A stretch of DNA of 64,000 bases. Source: Porticoccus sp041395745. Lineage in GTDB: Bacteria; Pseudomonadota; Gammaproteobacteria; Pseudomonadales; Porticoccaceae. This document shows, one piece after another, positions 35,708 through 44,845 of this stretch. How positions within the stretch are numbered: position 1 is the first letter of the stretch; each line of letters begins with the position of its first letter. The DNA lies in the NCBI GenBank assembly GCA_041395745.1, contig JAWKZV010000004.1:62001-126000 (forward strand), in the 5' to 3' direction. The position numbers and the translations under genes are program-made. The notes beneath the pieces are model-generated. The model did not search any database. It was not told the DNA's origin and worked only from the letters and a program-made list of their open reading frames with translations.

Positions 35708-38700
35708 ATGCTTATGACGCTATCCGCGCTCAGATTACAGATCCGCCAGGCTACCGCCATGGACGAGCAGGTTTGCGTGGAGCAACTGCTGTCCACCCCT
35801 GTGCTGAATGATGAGCAGGAGCAACTTTCCCTGAAGCTCGCCCGAAAACTGGTTGCTGACTGCCGCGAGGACCGTCAACGAGCCGGTACGCTAGAATCCT
35901 TTCTGCAAGAGTTCAGGCTTTCCAATCGCGAGGGCATCGCCCTGATGTGCCTGGCGGAAGCACTATTGCGAGTGCCGGACGATGCAACTGCCGACAAGTT
36001 AATCGCTGAGAAAATCCGCGAAGGGGATTGGGCCAGTCACCGCGGGCACTCGGAATCACTGTTTGTGAACGCCTCTGTGTGGGGGCTGATGCTGACCGGG
36101 GAAGTCTTGCCGCTGGATCGGGACATTACTGAAGACACCCCCGGCTGGATCAGGCGGTTGGTCAATCGTCTTGGGGAGCCAATGGTGCGCAAGGCGATGA
36201 TGCAGGCCATGCGGATTATGGGGAGCCAGTATGTGATGGGGAGAACACTCCCTGAGGCCATGGCCCGTGGCCACGAAGAGTTTCCTGGTAAAACCACGTT
36301 CTCTTTCGACATGCTCGGAGAGGGGGCACGCACCGATGAGGATGCCGAGCGTTTTTATAATGCTTATGCCGAAGCCATTCGCCAGATTGGCGAAGCCCAT
36401 TCAGCAGCAACCGTTAACGCTGCCGACGGTATTTCCGTCAAACTTTCCGCCCTGCATCCCCGCTATCAGTACAGCCAGCGACAAGCGGTGATGACGGAGT
36501 TGCTGGCACGTATTCGCGCCCTGGCCGTTTCCGCCAGCAAATACAATATCGGGCTCAGCATTGATGCCGAGGAAGCCGCAAGGCTCGATCTTTCCCTGGA
36601 CCTGTTTGAAGCCCTTGCCCGGGACCCGGCTCTCAGGGGCTGGGATGGTCTTGGCTTTGTCCTGCAGGCCTATCAGAAACGTGCCCCACTGGTAGCTCAA
36701 TGGCTGCTTGCGTTGGCGGAGGAAACCAATCGTCGCATCATGGTGCGACTGGTAAAAGGCGCCTACTGGGACAGCGAAATCAAACTCGCCCAGGAGCAGG
36801 GATTGGCGGACTACCCGGTATTTACCCGCAAGGTGAATACCGACCTGTGCTACCTGCACTGTGCAAAACTGCTGCTCTCCTCCCCTGCGCGGATTTATCC
36901 GCAGTTCGCCAGCCACAACGCCCAGACCATTGCCTCCGTGCTTCAGCTGGCCGGCGATGCCCGCTACGAATTACAGCGCTTGCACGGCATGGGCGAATTG
37001 CTGTATCGGCACCAGCAACACCATTTTGAGAATACAGGCACAGAACAGACTCGCGGCAAACTGCCACCGGTCCGGGTGTACGCCCCCGTGGGACAACACC
37101 GGGACCTGTTGCCCTATCTGGTGCGGCGGCTGCTTGAGAACGGCGCCAACAGCTCTTTCGTCAACCGCCTGCTGGACGAGCACACGCCGCTGGAAGCGCT
37201 GGTGCAGCCACTACTGCCCCAGGTGACAGCGTCTAAAGAGCGCCGTCACCGTCATATTCCCAGGCCAGCCGACCTTTACCATTCCAGCGGAGAAAATCGC
37301 ACCAATGCCCCCGGCATTGATCTGAACAACCCTCTCGAAGTTGAGCCACTTCTGGTCCAGATGAGTGACGCCAGGCAGCAAAACTGGCAGGCAGGACCGC
37401 TGATTGATGGCACACTCCGCTTCTCCAATCCGCAACCGGTCTTGTCTCCTACCGACAACCTGCCGGTCGGCACGGTTTCTCCCGCCACCAAAACCGATGT
37501 CCGCGACGCGCTGGATATTACCAGTGCCGCCCAACGGGACTGGGACCGGCAAGGCGGCGTGGCACGTGCCGAATTGCTGGAGCGGGCCGCAGACGCACTG
37601 GCTCTGGAGATGCCCAGCCTGATGGCACTGATTGTCGCCGAGGGCGGTCGCACCATTGCCGATGCACTGTCCGAAGTGCGCGAGGCCATTGATTTCTGTC
37701 GTTACTACGCCCTGCAGGCACGCACGCATTTCAGTGATGACATCCCCCTTCCCGGCCCTACTGGCGAAGATAACCGCCTGAGCTTGCACGGGCGCGGGAT
37801 CTTTCTCTGCATCAGTCCCTGGAATTTTCCGCTGGCAATTTTTACCGGTCAGGTGATGGCGGCTCTGGCCGCAGGTAACTCGGTAATCGCCAAGCCCGCT
37901 GCACAGACGCCACTGGTGGCGACATTTGCTGCCCAGTTATTTCACCGTGCCGGAATCCCATCCCGAGTACTGCAAGTGCTGCCGGGAGAAGGAAGCACCC
38001 TGGGTGGCTGGCTGCTGGCCGACAACCGCATTGCCGGAGTGGCCTTCACCGGTTCTACCGCCACCGCCCGCACCATCCAGCACCACCTGGCCACACGTCC
38101 CGGTCCGATCGTCCCGCTGGTTGCCGAAACCGGCGGCCAGAATGTGATGCTGGTGGACTCCACCGCCCTGCCGGAACAGGTGGTGGATGATGTCATCCGC
38201 TCCGCTTTTCTCAGTGCCGGCCAGCGCTGCTCGGCACTGCGGGTACTGTTTGTCCAGGATGACATCGCCGATGGGCTGCTGCACAGCCTGAGCGGCGCAC
38301 TGCAAATCCTGCGAATCGGCGACCCGGCACGACTCTCAACAGACATCGGCCCGGTCATTGATGGACGCGCCAGGGATGCGCTGTTGCAACATATTGAGCG
38401 CATGGTTGGTGAAGGCAGGCTGCTGGCAAAACTGGATGTTCCCGACCAGCTCAAAGGCTCGTTTTTAGGGCCGCATGTTTTCGAGATAGACAGCCTGGAA
38501 CAGCTGCCGGAGGAAGTATTCGGGCCGATCCTGCATGTGATTCGCTACCGGAGCAAAGAACTGGACAATGTGATTTCCCAGATTAATCGCAGCGGCTTTG
38601 GGCTGACCTTGGGGATTCATAGCCGCATTCGCGGTTTTGCGGACTATGTGTTCAGGCACACCCGGGTGGGCAACACCTACATCAATCGCAATATGGTGGG

Positions 38701-38866
38701 CGCGGTGGTCGGCTGTCAGCCCTTCGGCGGCTGCGGCCTGTCTGGCACCGGCCCCAAGGCAGGGGGACCACACTACCTGCAAGCATTTGCCATTGAGAAA
38801 ACCCGCACCGAGAACATTGCGGCGCGGGGTGGCAATACTGCGCTATTCGGCTTACCGGATGACTGA
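35708..38866 (+). CDS. putA: Bifunctional proline dehydrogenase / P5C dehydrogenase PutA (no DNA-binding domain)
   Basis: 1052 aa. The proline dehydrogenase barrel (about 100-480; SIDAEEAARLDLSL, LVKGAYWDSEIK) is followed by the aldehyde dehydrogenase (about 560-1040; ETGGQNVMLVDS and catalytic Cys in SAGQRCSALR). It oxidises proline to glutamate in two steps with substrate channelling. The N-terminus lacks the ribbon-helix-helix repressor module of E. coli PutA, so control must come from elsewhere, possibly the Lrp gene upstream. ATG 35714 is an equally possible start. Confidence 0.96.
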   Translation: MLMTLSALRLQIRQATAMDEQVCVEQLLSTPVLNDEQEQLSLKLARKLVADCREDRQRAGTLESFLQEFRLSNREGIALMCLAEALLRVPDDATADKLIAEKIREGDWASHRGHSESLFVNASVWGLMLTGEVLPLDRDITEDTPGWIRRLVNRLGEPMVRKAMMQAMRIMGSQYVMGRTLPEAMARGHEEFPGKTTFSFDMLGEGARTDEDAERFYNAYAEAIRQIGEAHSAATVNAADGISVKLSALHPRYQYSQRQAVMTELLARIRALAVSASKYNIGLSIDAEEAARLDLSLDLFEALARDPALRGWDGLGFVLQAYQKRAPLVAQWLLALAEETNRRIMVRLVKGAYWDSEIKLAQEQGLADYPVFTRKVNTDLCYLHCAKLLLSSPARIYPQFASHNAQTIASVLQLAGDARYELQRLHGMGELLYRHQQHHFENTGTEQTRGKLPPVRVYAPVGQHRDLLPYLVRRLLENGANSSFVNRLLDEHTPLEALVQPLLPQVTASKERRHRHIPRPADLYHSSGENRTNAPGIDLNNPLEVEPLLVQMSDARQQNWQAGPLIDGTLRFSNPQPVLSPTDNLPVGTVSPATKTDVRDALDITSAAQRDWDRQGGVARAELLERAADALALEMPSLMALIVAEGGRTIADALSEVREAIDFCRYYALQARTHFSDDIPLPGPTGEDNRLSLHGRGIFLCISPWNFPLAIFTGQVMAALAAGNSVIAKPAAQTPLVATFAAQLFHRAGIPSRVLQVLPGEGSTLGGWLLADNRIAGVAFTGSTATARTIQHHLATRPGPIVPLVAETGGQNVMLVDSTALPEQVVDDVIRSAFLSAGQRCSALRVLFVQDDIADGLLHSLSGALQILRIGDPARLSTDIGPVIDGRARDALLQHIERMVGEGRLLAKLDVPDQLKGSFLGPHVFEIDSLEQLPEEVFGPILHVIRYRSKELDNVISQINRSGFGLTLGIHSRIRGFADYVFRHTRVGNTYINRNMVGAVVGCQPFGGCGLSGTGPKAGGPHYLQAFAIEKTRTENIAARGGNTALFGLPDD

Positions 38867-38875
38867 ACCTGGCAA

Positions 38876-39643
38876 TCAGCGGCTGCGGAACTGCGGGTCG
38901 CGCTTTTCACGGCGCGCCAGTAGACCTTCCTTCAAATCGCCAGAGGTGTGACAGCGCTCAATCAGACTCAACGCTTTGGCCAGATCCAGATTACCATCTG
39001 CCATCTGATCACAAAGTTGTTTCATGGCAGACACGGTCAGGGGAGAAAGAGGTAACAGGCTATCCACCAATTTACTGGTTTCGATTTCAAGCTCGTCCTG
39101 AAGAACCAGATGGGTGAGGTAACCTACACGCAGCAGTGTTTCCGCATCCAGGATCTCACAGGCGATCAGGATGCGCTTGGCAGTAGTGACACCCAGGCGA
39201 CGAACATAGCGTCGGATCCCGTTCATGGGGTAGCAAAGGCCGATTTCCGCCGCCGGCACCTTGAGGCGCATGCCGTGCACGCCAATCCGGTAATCGCAGC
39301 ATAGCGCGATTTCCGAGCCACCACCGTAGACACTGCCATTGAGGGCACAGATTACCGGCAGCGGCATGGAGGCCAAACGGTCCGTGAGGGTTTCGAATTT
39401 TTCCCCGGTCATATCCCCGGAAGACATCTGCTCCAGCGAGGCACCGGCGCAAAAGGTTTTTTCCCCCTGTCCGGTTATCACCAGCACACGGATTTCACGA
39501 TTGGCTTCCACCCGGTTCAGGCAATCGATAAACAGGTCGATGCCCTGAGCGGTGAGGGAATTGTGCTTGGCAGGGTTATTGAGAAGGATGCGTGCAACAG
39601 CGCCATCTACTGTTAACAAAACCGGGTCGTCAGTGTTACTCAT
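38876..39643 (-). CDS. Enoyl-CoA hydratase/isomerase family protein
   Basis: 255-aa crotonase fold. AGASLEQMSSGD carries the first oxyanion loop and ALNGSVYGGGSEIALCCDYRIG the second. The usual pair of catalytic Glu residues cannot be confirmed without an alignment, so hydratase, isomerase and other crotonase activities remain open. Convergent with putA (9-bp gap) and 35 bp upstream of the carbonic anhydrase stop on the same strand. Confidence 0.85.
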   Translation of the reverse strand: MSNTDDPVLLTVDGAVARILLNNPAKHNSLTAQGIDLFIDCLNRVEANREIRVLVITGQGEKTFCAGASLEQMSSGDMTGEKFETLTDRLASMPLPVICALNGSVYGGGSEIALCCDYRIGVHGMRLKVPAAEIGLCYPMNGIRRYVRRLGVTTAKRILIACEILDAETLLRVGYLTHLVLQDELEIETSKLVDSLLPLSPLTVSAMKQLCDQMADGNLDLAKALSLIERCHTSGDLKEGLLARREKRDPQFRSR

Positions 39644-39678
39644 AAGGCCGCCTCGGAACCATTTGAAGCTCCATCTTA

Positions 39679-40335
39679 TCAGGATGATGCAGCGTAACGC
39701 CGTTTAATTTTTTCCGCCGCCGCGTGATAAATGCTGCGAATTTCCTCGCGGCATTTTATGTTCACTTCCAGATCCCGTAACAGGCCATCGCTGATTCCGT
39801 AGATCCATCCATGTACGGTCAGATCCTGCCCCCGAGCCCAGGCATCCCTGATGATATTGGTCTTACAGACATTCACCACCTGCTCGATGACATTTAATTC
39901 GCAGACTTCATCGACCACTTTGTCGTGGTCACATCCCTCGGTGAGGTAGGCCTGATGAATGTACTGCACGTCCTGGACATTCAACAGCCAGTGGTCGATC
40001 AAGCCGAGGTTCTGCTTTTCAACAGCGGCTTTTACACCGCCACAGCCATAGTGACCGCACACTATCACATGCTTGACCTTGAGGTATTCCACCGCGTACT
40101 GCATGACGGAAAGGCAGTTGAGATCGCTGTGCACCACCATGTTGGCAACGTTGCGGTGAACAAACAGCTCTCCAGGCATCAACCCGACAATCTCGTTGGC
40201 AGGCACCCTGCTGTCGGAGCAGCCAATCCACAGAAATTCCGGCGCCTGTTGCTTGGATAGCCGTTCGAAAAAAGTCGGGTCCTCATGCTTCATGGATTCA
40301 GCCCAGGCGACATTTTTTTCAAACAGTTCTTTCAA
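39679..40335 (-). CDS. can: Beta-carbonic anhydrase
   Basis: 218 aa. Zinc ligands Cys39 and Asp41 (CSDSR), His95 and Cys98 (CGHYGC) are all present, matching E. coli Can C42/D44/H98/C101. Converts CO2 and bicarbonate, supplying bicarbonate for carboxylations. Single gene, downstream of a terminator (40404-40433) that separates it from phoU. Confidence 0.96.
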   Translation of the reverse strand: MKELFEKNVAWAESMKHEDPTFFERLSKQQAPEFLWIGCSDSRVPANEIVGLMPGELFVHRNVANMVVHSDLNCLSVMQYAVEYLKVKHVIVCGHYGCGGVKAAVEKQNLGLIDHWLLNVQDVQYIHQAYLTEGCDHDKVVDEVCELNVIEQVVNVCKTNIIRDAWARGQDLTVHGWIYGISDGLLRDLEVNIKCREEIRSIYHAAAEKIKRRYAASS

Positions 40336-40403
40336 GGTGATAACTCCGAATGGATGTTCAGTTCAGAAAGGGGGAAATGGGAGTTTACGATCAATTCAGG
40401 CAC

Positions 40404-40433
40404 AAAAAAACCGGATGAAAAATCCGGTTTTTT
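40404..40433 (-). terminator. Intrinsic terminator after phoU
   Basis: AAAAAACCGGAT and ATCCGGTTTTTT form a perfect 12-bp stem with a short A-rich loop, 18 bp past the phoU stop on the minus strand. It ends the pst-phoU transcript. Confidence 0.85.
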
Positions 40434-40450
40434 CACAGTCATTATACCTG

Positions 40451-41155
40451 TCAGCTCTCACTCTCGCCGTCTAACCGGCTATGACGGATGTCCCGTCCCT
40501 GTACCAGGTAAACAATATACTCACAAATGTTCTTGGAGTGGTCGCCGATCCGCTCCAGTGAGCGCAGCGCCCACAGAATGTTCACGGAGCGGGAAATGCT
40601 GCGCGGATCTTCCATCATGTAAGTGATCATTTCCCGCAGGGCGGTTTTGTAATCCATATCCACCTGGCGGTCATCCTTCATGGTGTCGATCGCCGCCTCC
40701 GCGTCAAAACGGGAAAAGGCATCCAGGGAATCGTTGAGCATCTTGCGCACACAATTGCCAATGTGGCGAACCTCAATATAGCCGCGGGGCGCACTGCCCT
40801 CTTCCGACAACTTGATCGCCATCTTGGCAATCTTCTGGGCCTCGTCACCGATGCGCTCCAGGTCGCGAACGGTCTTGGATACGGCCATCACCAGACGCAG
40901 ATCGCTGGCCGCAGGCTGACGACGGGCAATCAGGGTGGTGCAGGTTTCGTCAATATTCATTTCCATTTCATCGATGCGGGACTCCACCTCGATAACTTTC
41001 TCGGCAAGACCACTATCGGCATCTTCGAGAGCACGAATGGCATCGCCCACCTGCAACTCAACCAGCCCGCCCATTTCGAGCATGCTGGTTTTGATCGCCT
41101 CGAGGTCCTCGTTGAATTGCCGGGAGATATGCTGATCCAGATTTAACTTGTCCAT
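40451..41155 (-). CDS. phoU: Phosphate signalling regulator PhoU
   Basis: 234 aa from ATG 41155: two PhoU three-helix repeats with metal-binding motifs (e.g. DLERIGDEAQKIA and LERIGDHSKNICEY). It connects PstSCAB to PhoR and keeps the Pho regulon off when phosphate is plentiful. Last gene of pstSCAB-phoU, 12 bp after pstB. Confidence 0.96.
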   Translation of the reverse strand: MDKLNLDQHISRQFNEDLEAIKTSMLEMGGLVELQVGDAIRALEDADSGLAEKVIEVESRIDEMEMNIDETCTTLIARRQPAASDLRLVMAVSKTVRDLERIGDEAQKIAKMAIKLSEEGSAPRGYIEVRHIGNCVRKMLNDSLDAFSRFDAEAAIDTMKDDRQVDMDYKTALREMITYMMEDPRSISRSVNILWALRSLERIGDHSKNICEYIVYLVQGRDIRHSRLDGESES

Positions 41156-41167
41156 CAAAGGCTCCTG

Positions 41168-42037
41168 TTAACCAAAGCGTCCGGTGATGTAGGCTTCAGT
41201 CAGTTCGTGTTCCGGTGCGGTAAAGACTTTCTCGGTATCGTTCACTTCCACCAGATGTCCCAGATGGAAATAGGCGGTGCGGTGGGAAACCCTTGCCGCC
41301 TGTTGCATCGAGTGGGTGACGATGGCAATGGTGTAGTTCTCCGAAAGCTCCGCGATCAATTCTTCAATCTTGGCGGTGGCAATGGGGTCCAGCGCCGAGC
41401 AGGGTTCATCCATCAGGATCACTTCCGGACTGATGGCAATGGCCCTGGCGATACAGAGACGCTGCTGCTGTCCCCCGGACAGTCCGGTGCCCGGCTGATC
41501 CAGACGATCCTTGACCTCTTCCCAGAGACCGGCGCGGCGCAGACTCTGCTCCACCGTGTCGTCCAGCTCGGCGCGGCGACTTGCCAAGCCGTGTAAACGC
41601 GGACCGTAGGCCACATTGTCGTAGATGGTCTTGGGAAATGGATTCGGCTTCTGGAACACCATGCCAACCCGGGCTCGCAGCGCCACCGGATCCATCTTGG
41701 CCCCGTAGATATCCTCGCCATCGAGGGTGAGCTCGCCCTGCACGCGGCAACCGTCCACGGTGTCATTCATACGGTTGATACTGCGCAGGAAGGTGGATTT
41801 GCCACAACCAGACGGACCAATCATGGCAATAACTTCGTTTTGCCCGATGTCGACACTGACATTGAAGATGGCCTGTTTGTCACCGTAGAACACGTTCACA
41901 TTGCGCATGGACATACGCGGGTTCTTGACGAACGGTTTGCCAAACGCCTGCTCTGGATAGACTATCTCTGCAGTGTTGCGGGTGGCTGTTTTTTCCTCAA
42001 GCATTACTGCTGTGTCCGCTACCAATTTGTTCACCAT
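41168..42037 (-). CDS. pstB: Phosphate ABC transporter ATPase PstB
   Basis: 289 aa from ATG 42037, preceded by AGGACAGG. It has a 30-residue N-terminal extension before the ABC domain; Walker A GPSGCGKST, signature LSGGQQQR, Walker B ILMDEPCSALDP. Energises high-affinity phosphate uptake and takes part in PhoR signalling. Confidence 0.96.
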   Translation of the reverse strand: MVNKLVADTAVMLEEKTATRNTAEIVYPEQAFGKPFVKNPRMSMRNVNVFYGDKQAIFNVSVDIGQNEVIAMIGPSGCGKSTFLRSINRMNDTVDGCRVQGELTLDGEDIYGAKMDPVALRARVGMVFQKPNPFPKTIYDNVAYGPRLHGLASRRAELDDTVEQSLRRAGLWEEVKDRLDQPGTGLSGGQQQRLCIARAIAISPEVILMDEPCSALDPIATAKIEELIAELSENYTIAIVTHSMQQAARVSHRTAYFHLGHLVEVNDTEKVFTAPEHELTEAYITGRFG

Positions 42038-42058
42038 TATCAACCTGTCCTGTAAAGG

Positions 42059-43342
42059 TTACCAGCGGCGTTCCAGGCGCTTGCGCAGCACCACCGCCAA
42101 AGTGTTCATCATGATCAGGAATGCCAGCAGTACCATAATCGCCGCAGAGGTTTTCTCCACAAATGCGCGCTCGGGACTGTCGGCCCAGAGAAAAATCTGT
42201 ACCGGCAAGACGGTGGCTGGATCTGTAAAGCCGGCGGGAATATCGACGATAAAGGCCACCATACCGATCATCAGCAGTGGTGCGGTTTCACCCAGCGCCT
42301 GAGCCATACCGATGATGGCGCCGGTCAGCATGCCGGGCATCGCCAACGGCAACACATGGTGCAACACCACTTGCATCGGCGATGCGCCAACGCCGATCGC
42401 CGCTTCGCGGATGGAGGGTGGCACTGCCTTGATGGCCGCGCGGCTGGAAATGATGATGGTCGGCAGTGTCATCAACGTCAGCACCAGACCACCCACCAGG
42501 GGTACCGAACGCGGCACATGGAAGAAGTTGATAAAAATGGCCAACCCCAACAGACCGAAAATGATGGAAGGCACGGCTGCCAGATTGTTGATATTCACCT
42601 CGATCAGGTCGGTCCAGCGATTGCGCGGGGCAAACTCCTCAAGGTAGACCGCCGCTGCCACCCCGATGGGAAATGACAGCGTCAGGGTAACAATCAGAGT
42701 GAACAGGGAACCCATTGCCGCACTCCAGATCCCCGCCTGTTCCGGTTCGCGGGAGTCCCCATGGGTAAAGAAGGTAGTGTTGAACTCCAGCTTGATAGCG
42801 CCATCGTCCTCCAGCTTATCTATCCATGCCTGGCGCTGTTTGCTGGTACGACCGGTGAAGGCACCTGCCTCATCTCCCAGGCTCTTGTAATAGGTATCCA
42901 CATCATCATCGGCTGTCAGCCACAGGCTTTCACTCTGTCCCAGCAACTGGGGGTGAGCCACCAGGCGATCGCGGAGGGCATAGCCCGCGCCACTGCTCAC
43001 GATGGAGAACAGCTCCCGCTTTTCCCGTCGGTTGGTCACGTCGGGAAATTCTTTTTGCAGGGCTTTTTTCACCAGTCCCTGGAAATCTGCCAGCGCCAGC
43101 TGTTGACGATCATTCAGATCACTGATGCCCAGAACGTCGGCATCGTAGGTGACTTCCAGTTGAATGGATGTCTGGAAAAAAGCCTTGTAACCCTTGCCGA
43201 TAATGTCCACAAACAACAGGGCCACACAGAGCAGGCCAAAGGCGATCGCCATCATGCCGTAGGCGCGGAAACGTTTTTCCGCCCGGTAGCGGCGTGCCAG
43301 ACTGCGCTCGATTATGGCCTTTTGCGATTGTTTATCAGTCAT
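42059..43342 (-). CDS. pstA: Phosphate ABC transporter permease PstA (extended)
   Basis: 427 aa, about 130 longer than E. coli PstA. One TM near residue 30-50 is followed by an extra periplasmic region (about 55-210) and then the standard six-TM permease with EAAIGVGASPMQVVLHHVLP. Its start overlaps the pstC stop by 8 bp. The extension is common in marine gammaproteobacteria; its job is unknown. Confidence 0.95.
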   Translation of the reverse strand: MTDKQSQKAIIERSLARRYRAEKRFRAYGMMAIAFGLLCVALLFVDIIGKGYKAFFQTSIQLEVTYDADVLGISDLNDRQQLALADFQGLVKKALQKEFPDVTNRREKRELFSIVSSGAGYALRDRLVAHPQLLGQSESLWLTADDDVDTYYKSLGDEAGAFTGRTSKQRQAWIDKLEDDGAIKLEFNTTFFTHGDSREPEQAGIWSAAMGSLFTLIVTLTLSFPIGVAAAVYLEEFAPRNRWTDLIEVNINNLAAVPSIIFGLLGLAIFINFFHVPRSVPLVGGLVLTLMTLPTIIISSRAAIKAVPPSIREAAIGVGASPMQVVLHHVLPLAMPGMLTGAIIGMAQALGETAPLLMIGMVAFIVDIPAGFTDPATVLPVQIFLWADSPERAFVEKTSAAIMVLLAFLIMMNTLAVVLRKRLERRW

Positions 43343-44723
43343 ATTGTTCCCGGTATTTTTTCACGACCCGCAGGGCGATGAAATTCAGCGCCAGTGTCAC
43401 CAGGAACAGCATTAGACCCAGCGCAAATGCCGCGAGGGTCTTGGGACTGTCGAATTCCTGGTCACCTACCAGCAGGGTGACGATTTGCACAGTTACCGTG
43501 GTTACGGTATCCAGCGGATTCAGGGTCAACTTGGCGGCCAGGCCAGCGGCCATCACCACAATCATGGTTTCGCCGATTGCCCGTGATACGGCGAGAAGTA
43601 CTCCGCCAACAATTCCGGGCAGCGCCGCCGGAAAAATCACCAGCTTGATGGTTTCGGACTTGGTGGCGCCCAACCCCAGTGAGCCATCCCGCAGGCTCTG
43701 GGGCACAGCGTTGATCACGTCATCGGCCAGAGAGGAAACGAACGGGATAATCATCACGCCCATCACCAAACCCGCTGCCAGGGCGCTTTCCGAGGACACC
43801 TGCAGGCCCATACTTTCACCGCTGTTGCGCAGGAAAGGCGCGACCGTCAGGGCCGCAAAAAAACCGTACACCACGGTGGGAATACCGGCGAGGATTTCCA
43901 GTGCCGGTTTGGCCAGGCCACGCAGGGTGGGAGTAGCGTATTCAGCCAGGTAAATAGCTGACATCAATCCCACCGGAACCGCCACGATCATGGCGATCAT
44001 GGAAATCAACAGGGTGCCAACAAACAGGGGGATGGCGCCGAAGCTGCCGGATGACCCCACCTGATCACTGCGGATGGCCATCTGCGGGCTCCATTCCAGC
44101 CCGAACAGAAAGTCGGTGGCGGGAATGGACTTGAAAAAGCGCATGGATTCAAACAGTACTGACAGGAGAATTCCCAGGGTGGTGAGGATCGCCACACAGG
44201 CACAGCCCAACAGGATTCCCTTGAAAACTTTTTCAACCTGCTGCCGGGCACGCAATTGCGGAGATACCTTTACCCAACCCCAGCCGAGGCCAAGCACACC
44301 CAGGGATAGCACCACGGCTGTCACCAGGTACTGTCCGGTGTTGCGCATGCGGTTCAATTCGTCCGCAGCCGCCAGCAATACCGGATCGGCACCGTCCCGG
44401 CTGAGTGCGCCACTGGCCAGGTTTTCGATGCTGTTCAACAGCAGATTGTGATCTGCGGTGCTCGCCGGCAAATGAGAAGCCGGCAGACCGTCAATCAACA
44501 CCATGCTGATTACCGGCTCGTCGAACATCAGCCACAACAGCAGCAGCAGAATGGCTGGCAGAGCCGTCCAGATGGTGGCACGCATGCCGTAGTAGAACGG
44601 CAGTGAATGCAGGTGACGGATTCCCCCGAGCGGCCGCGCCAATGAAACCGAACGGCTATGGCCCATCATGTAAGCCACCGCGCTCAGTGCGAGCAGGACG
44701 ATCAGAAGATTTACCGTTTCCAT
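43335..44723 (-). CDS. pstC: Phosphate ABC transporter permease PstC (extended)
   Basis: 462 aa, again longer than the 319-aa E. coli protein because of an extra N-terminal part with two TMs and a loop (about 1-200). The permease core has SLGLGATKSETIKLVIFPAALPG. Pairs with PstA as the membrane channel for phosphate. Overlaps pstA by 8 bp. Confidence 0.95.
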   Translation of the reverse strand: METVNLLIVLLALSAVAYMMGHSRSVSLARPLGGIRHLHSLPFYYGMRATIWTALPAILLLLLWLMFDEPVISMVLIDGLPASHLPASTADHNLLLNSIENLASGALSRDGADPVLLAAADELNRMRNTGQYLVTAVVLSLGVLGLGWGWVKVSPQLRARQQVEKVFKGILLGCACVAILTTLGILLSVLFESMRFFKSIPATDFLFGLEWSPQMAIRSDQVGSSGSFGAIPLFVGTLLISMIAMIVAVPVGLMSAIYLAEYATPTLRGLAKPALEILAGIPTVVYGFFAALTVAPFLRNSGESMGLQVSSESALAAGLVMGVMIIPFVSSLADDVINAVPQSLRDGSLGLGATKSETIKLVIFPAALPGIVGGVLLAVSRAIGETMIVVMAAGLAAKLTLNPLDTVTTVTVQIVTLLVGDQEFDSPKTLAAFALGLMLFLVTLALNFIALRVVKKYREQYD

Positions 44724-44756
44724 GAAAGCTTTTCCAACATTTTTGGAGACTTCAAT

Positions 44757-44788
44757 AAAAAAACCGGGCCCGACAACAGTCAGGCCCG
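44757..44788 (-). terminator. Partial terminator between pstS and pstC
   Basis: On the minus strand CGGGCCTGAC pairs with GTCGGGCCCG (10 bp, one wobble) and is followed by GTTTTTTT. It sits after pstS and before pstC, so it probably allows more PstS than permease to be made. Confidence 0.8.
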
Positions 44789-44845
44789 TTCTTGCTTCAA
44801 CTCTGTTTCAGCTTCAGAGAAGACATTTCAGATGCCGGTATGCAA

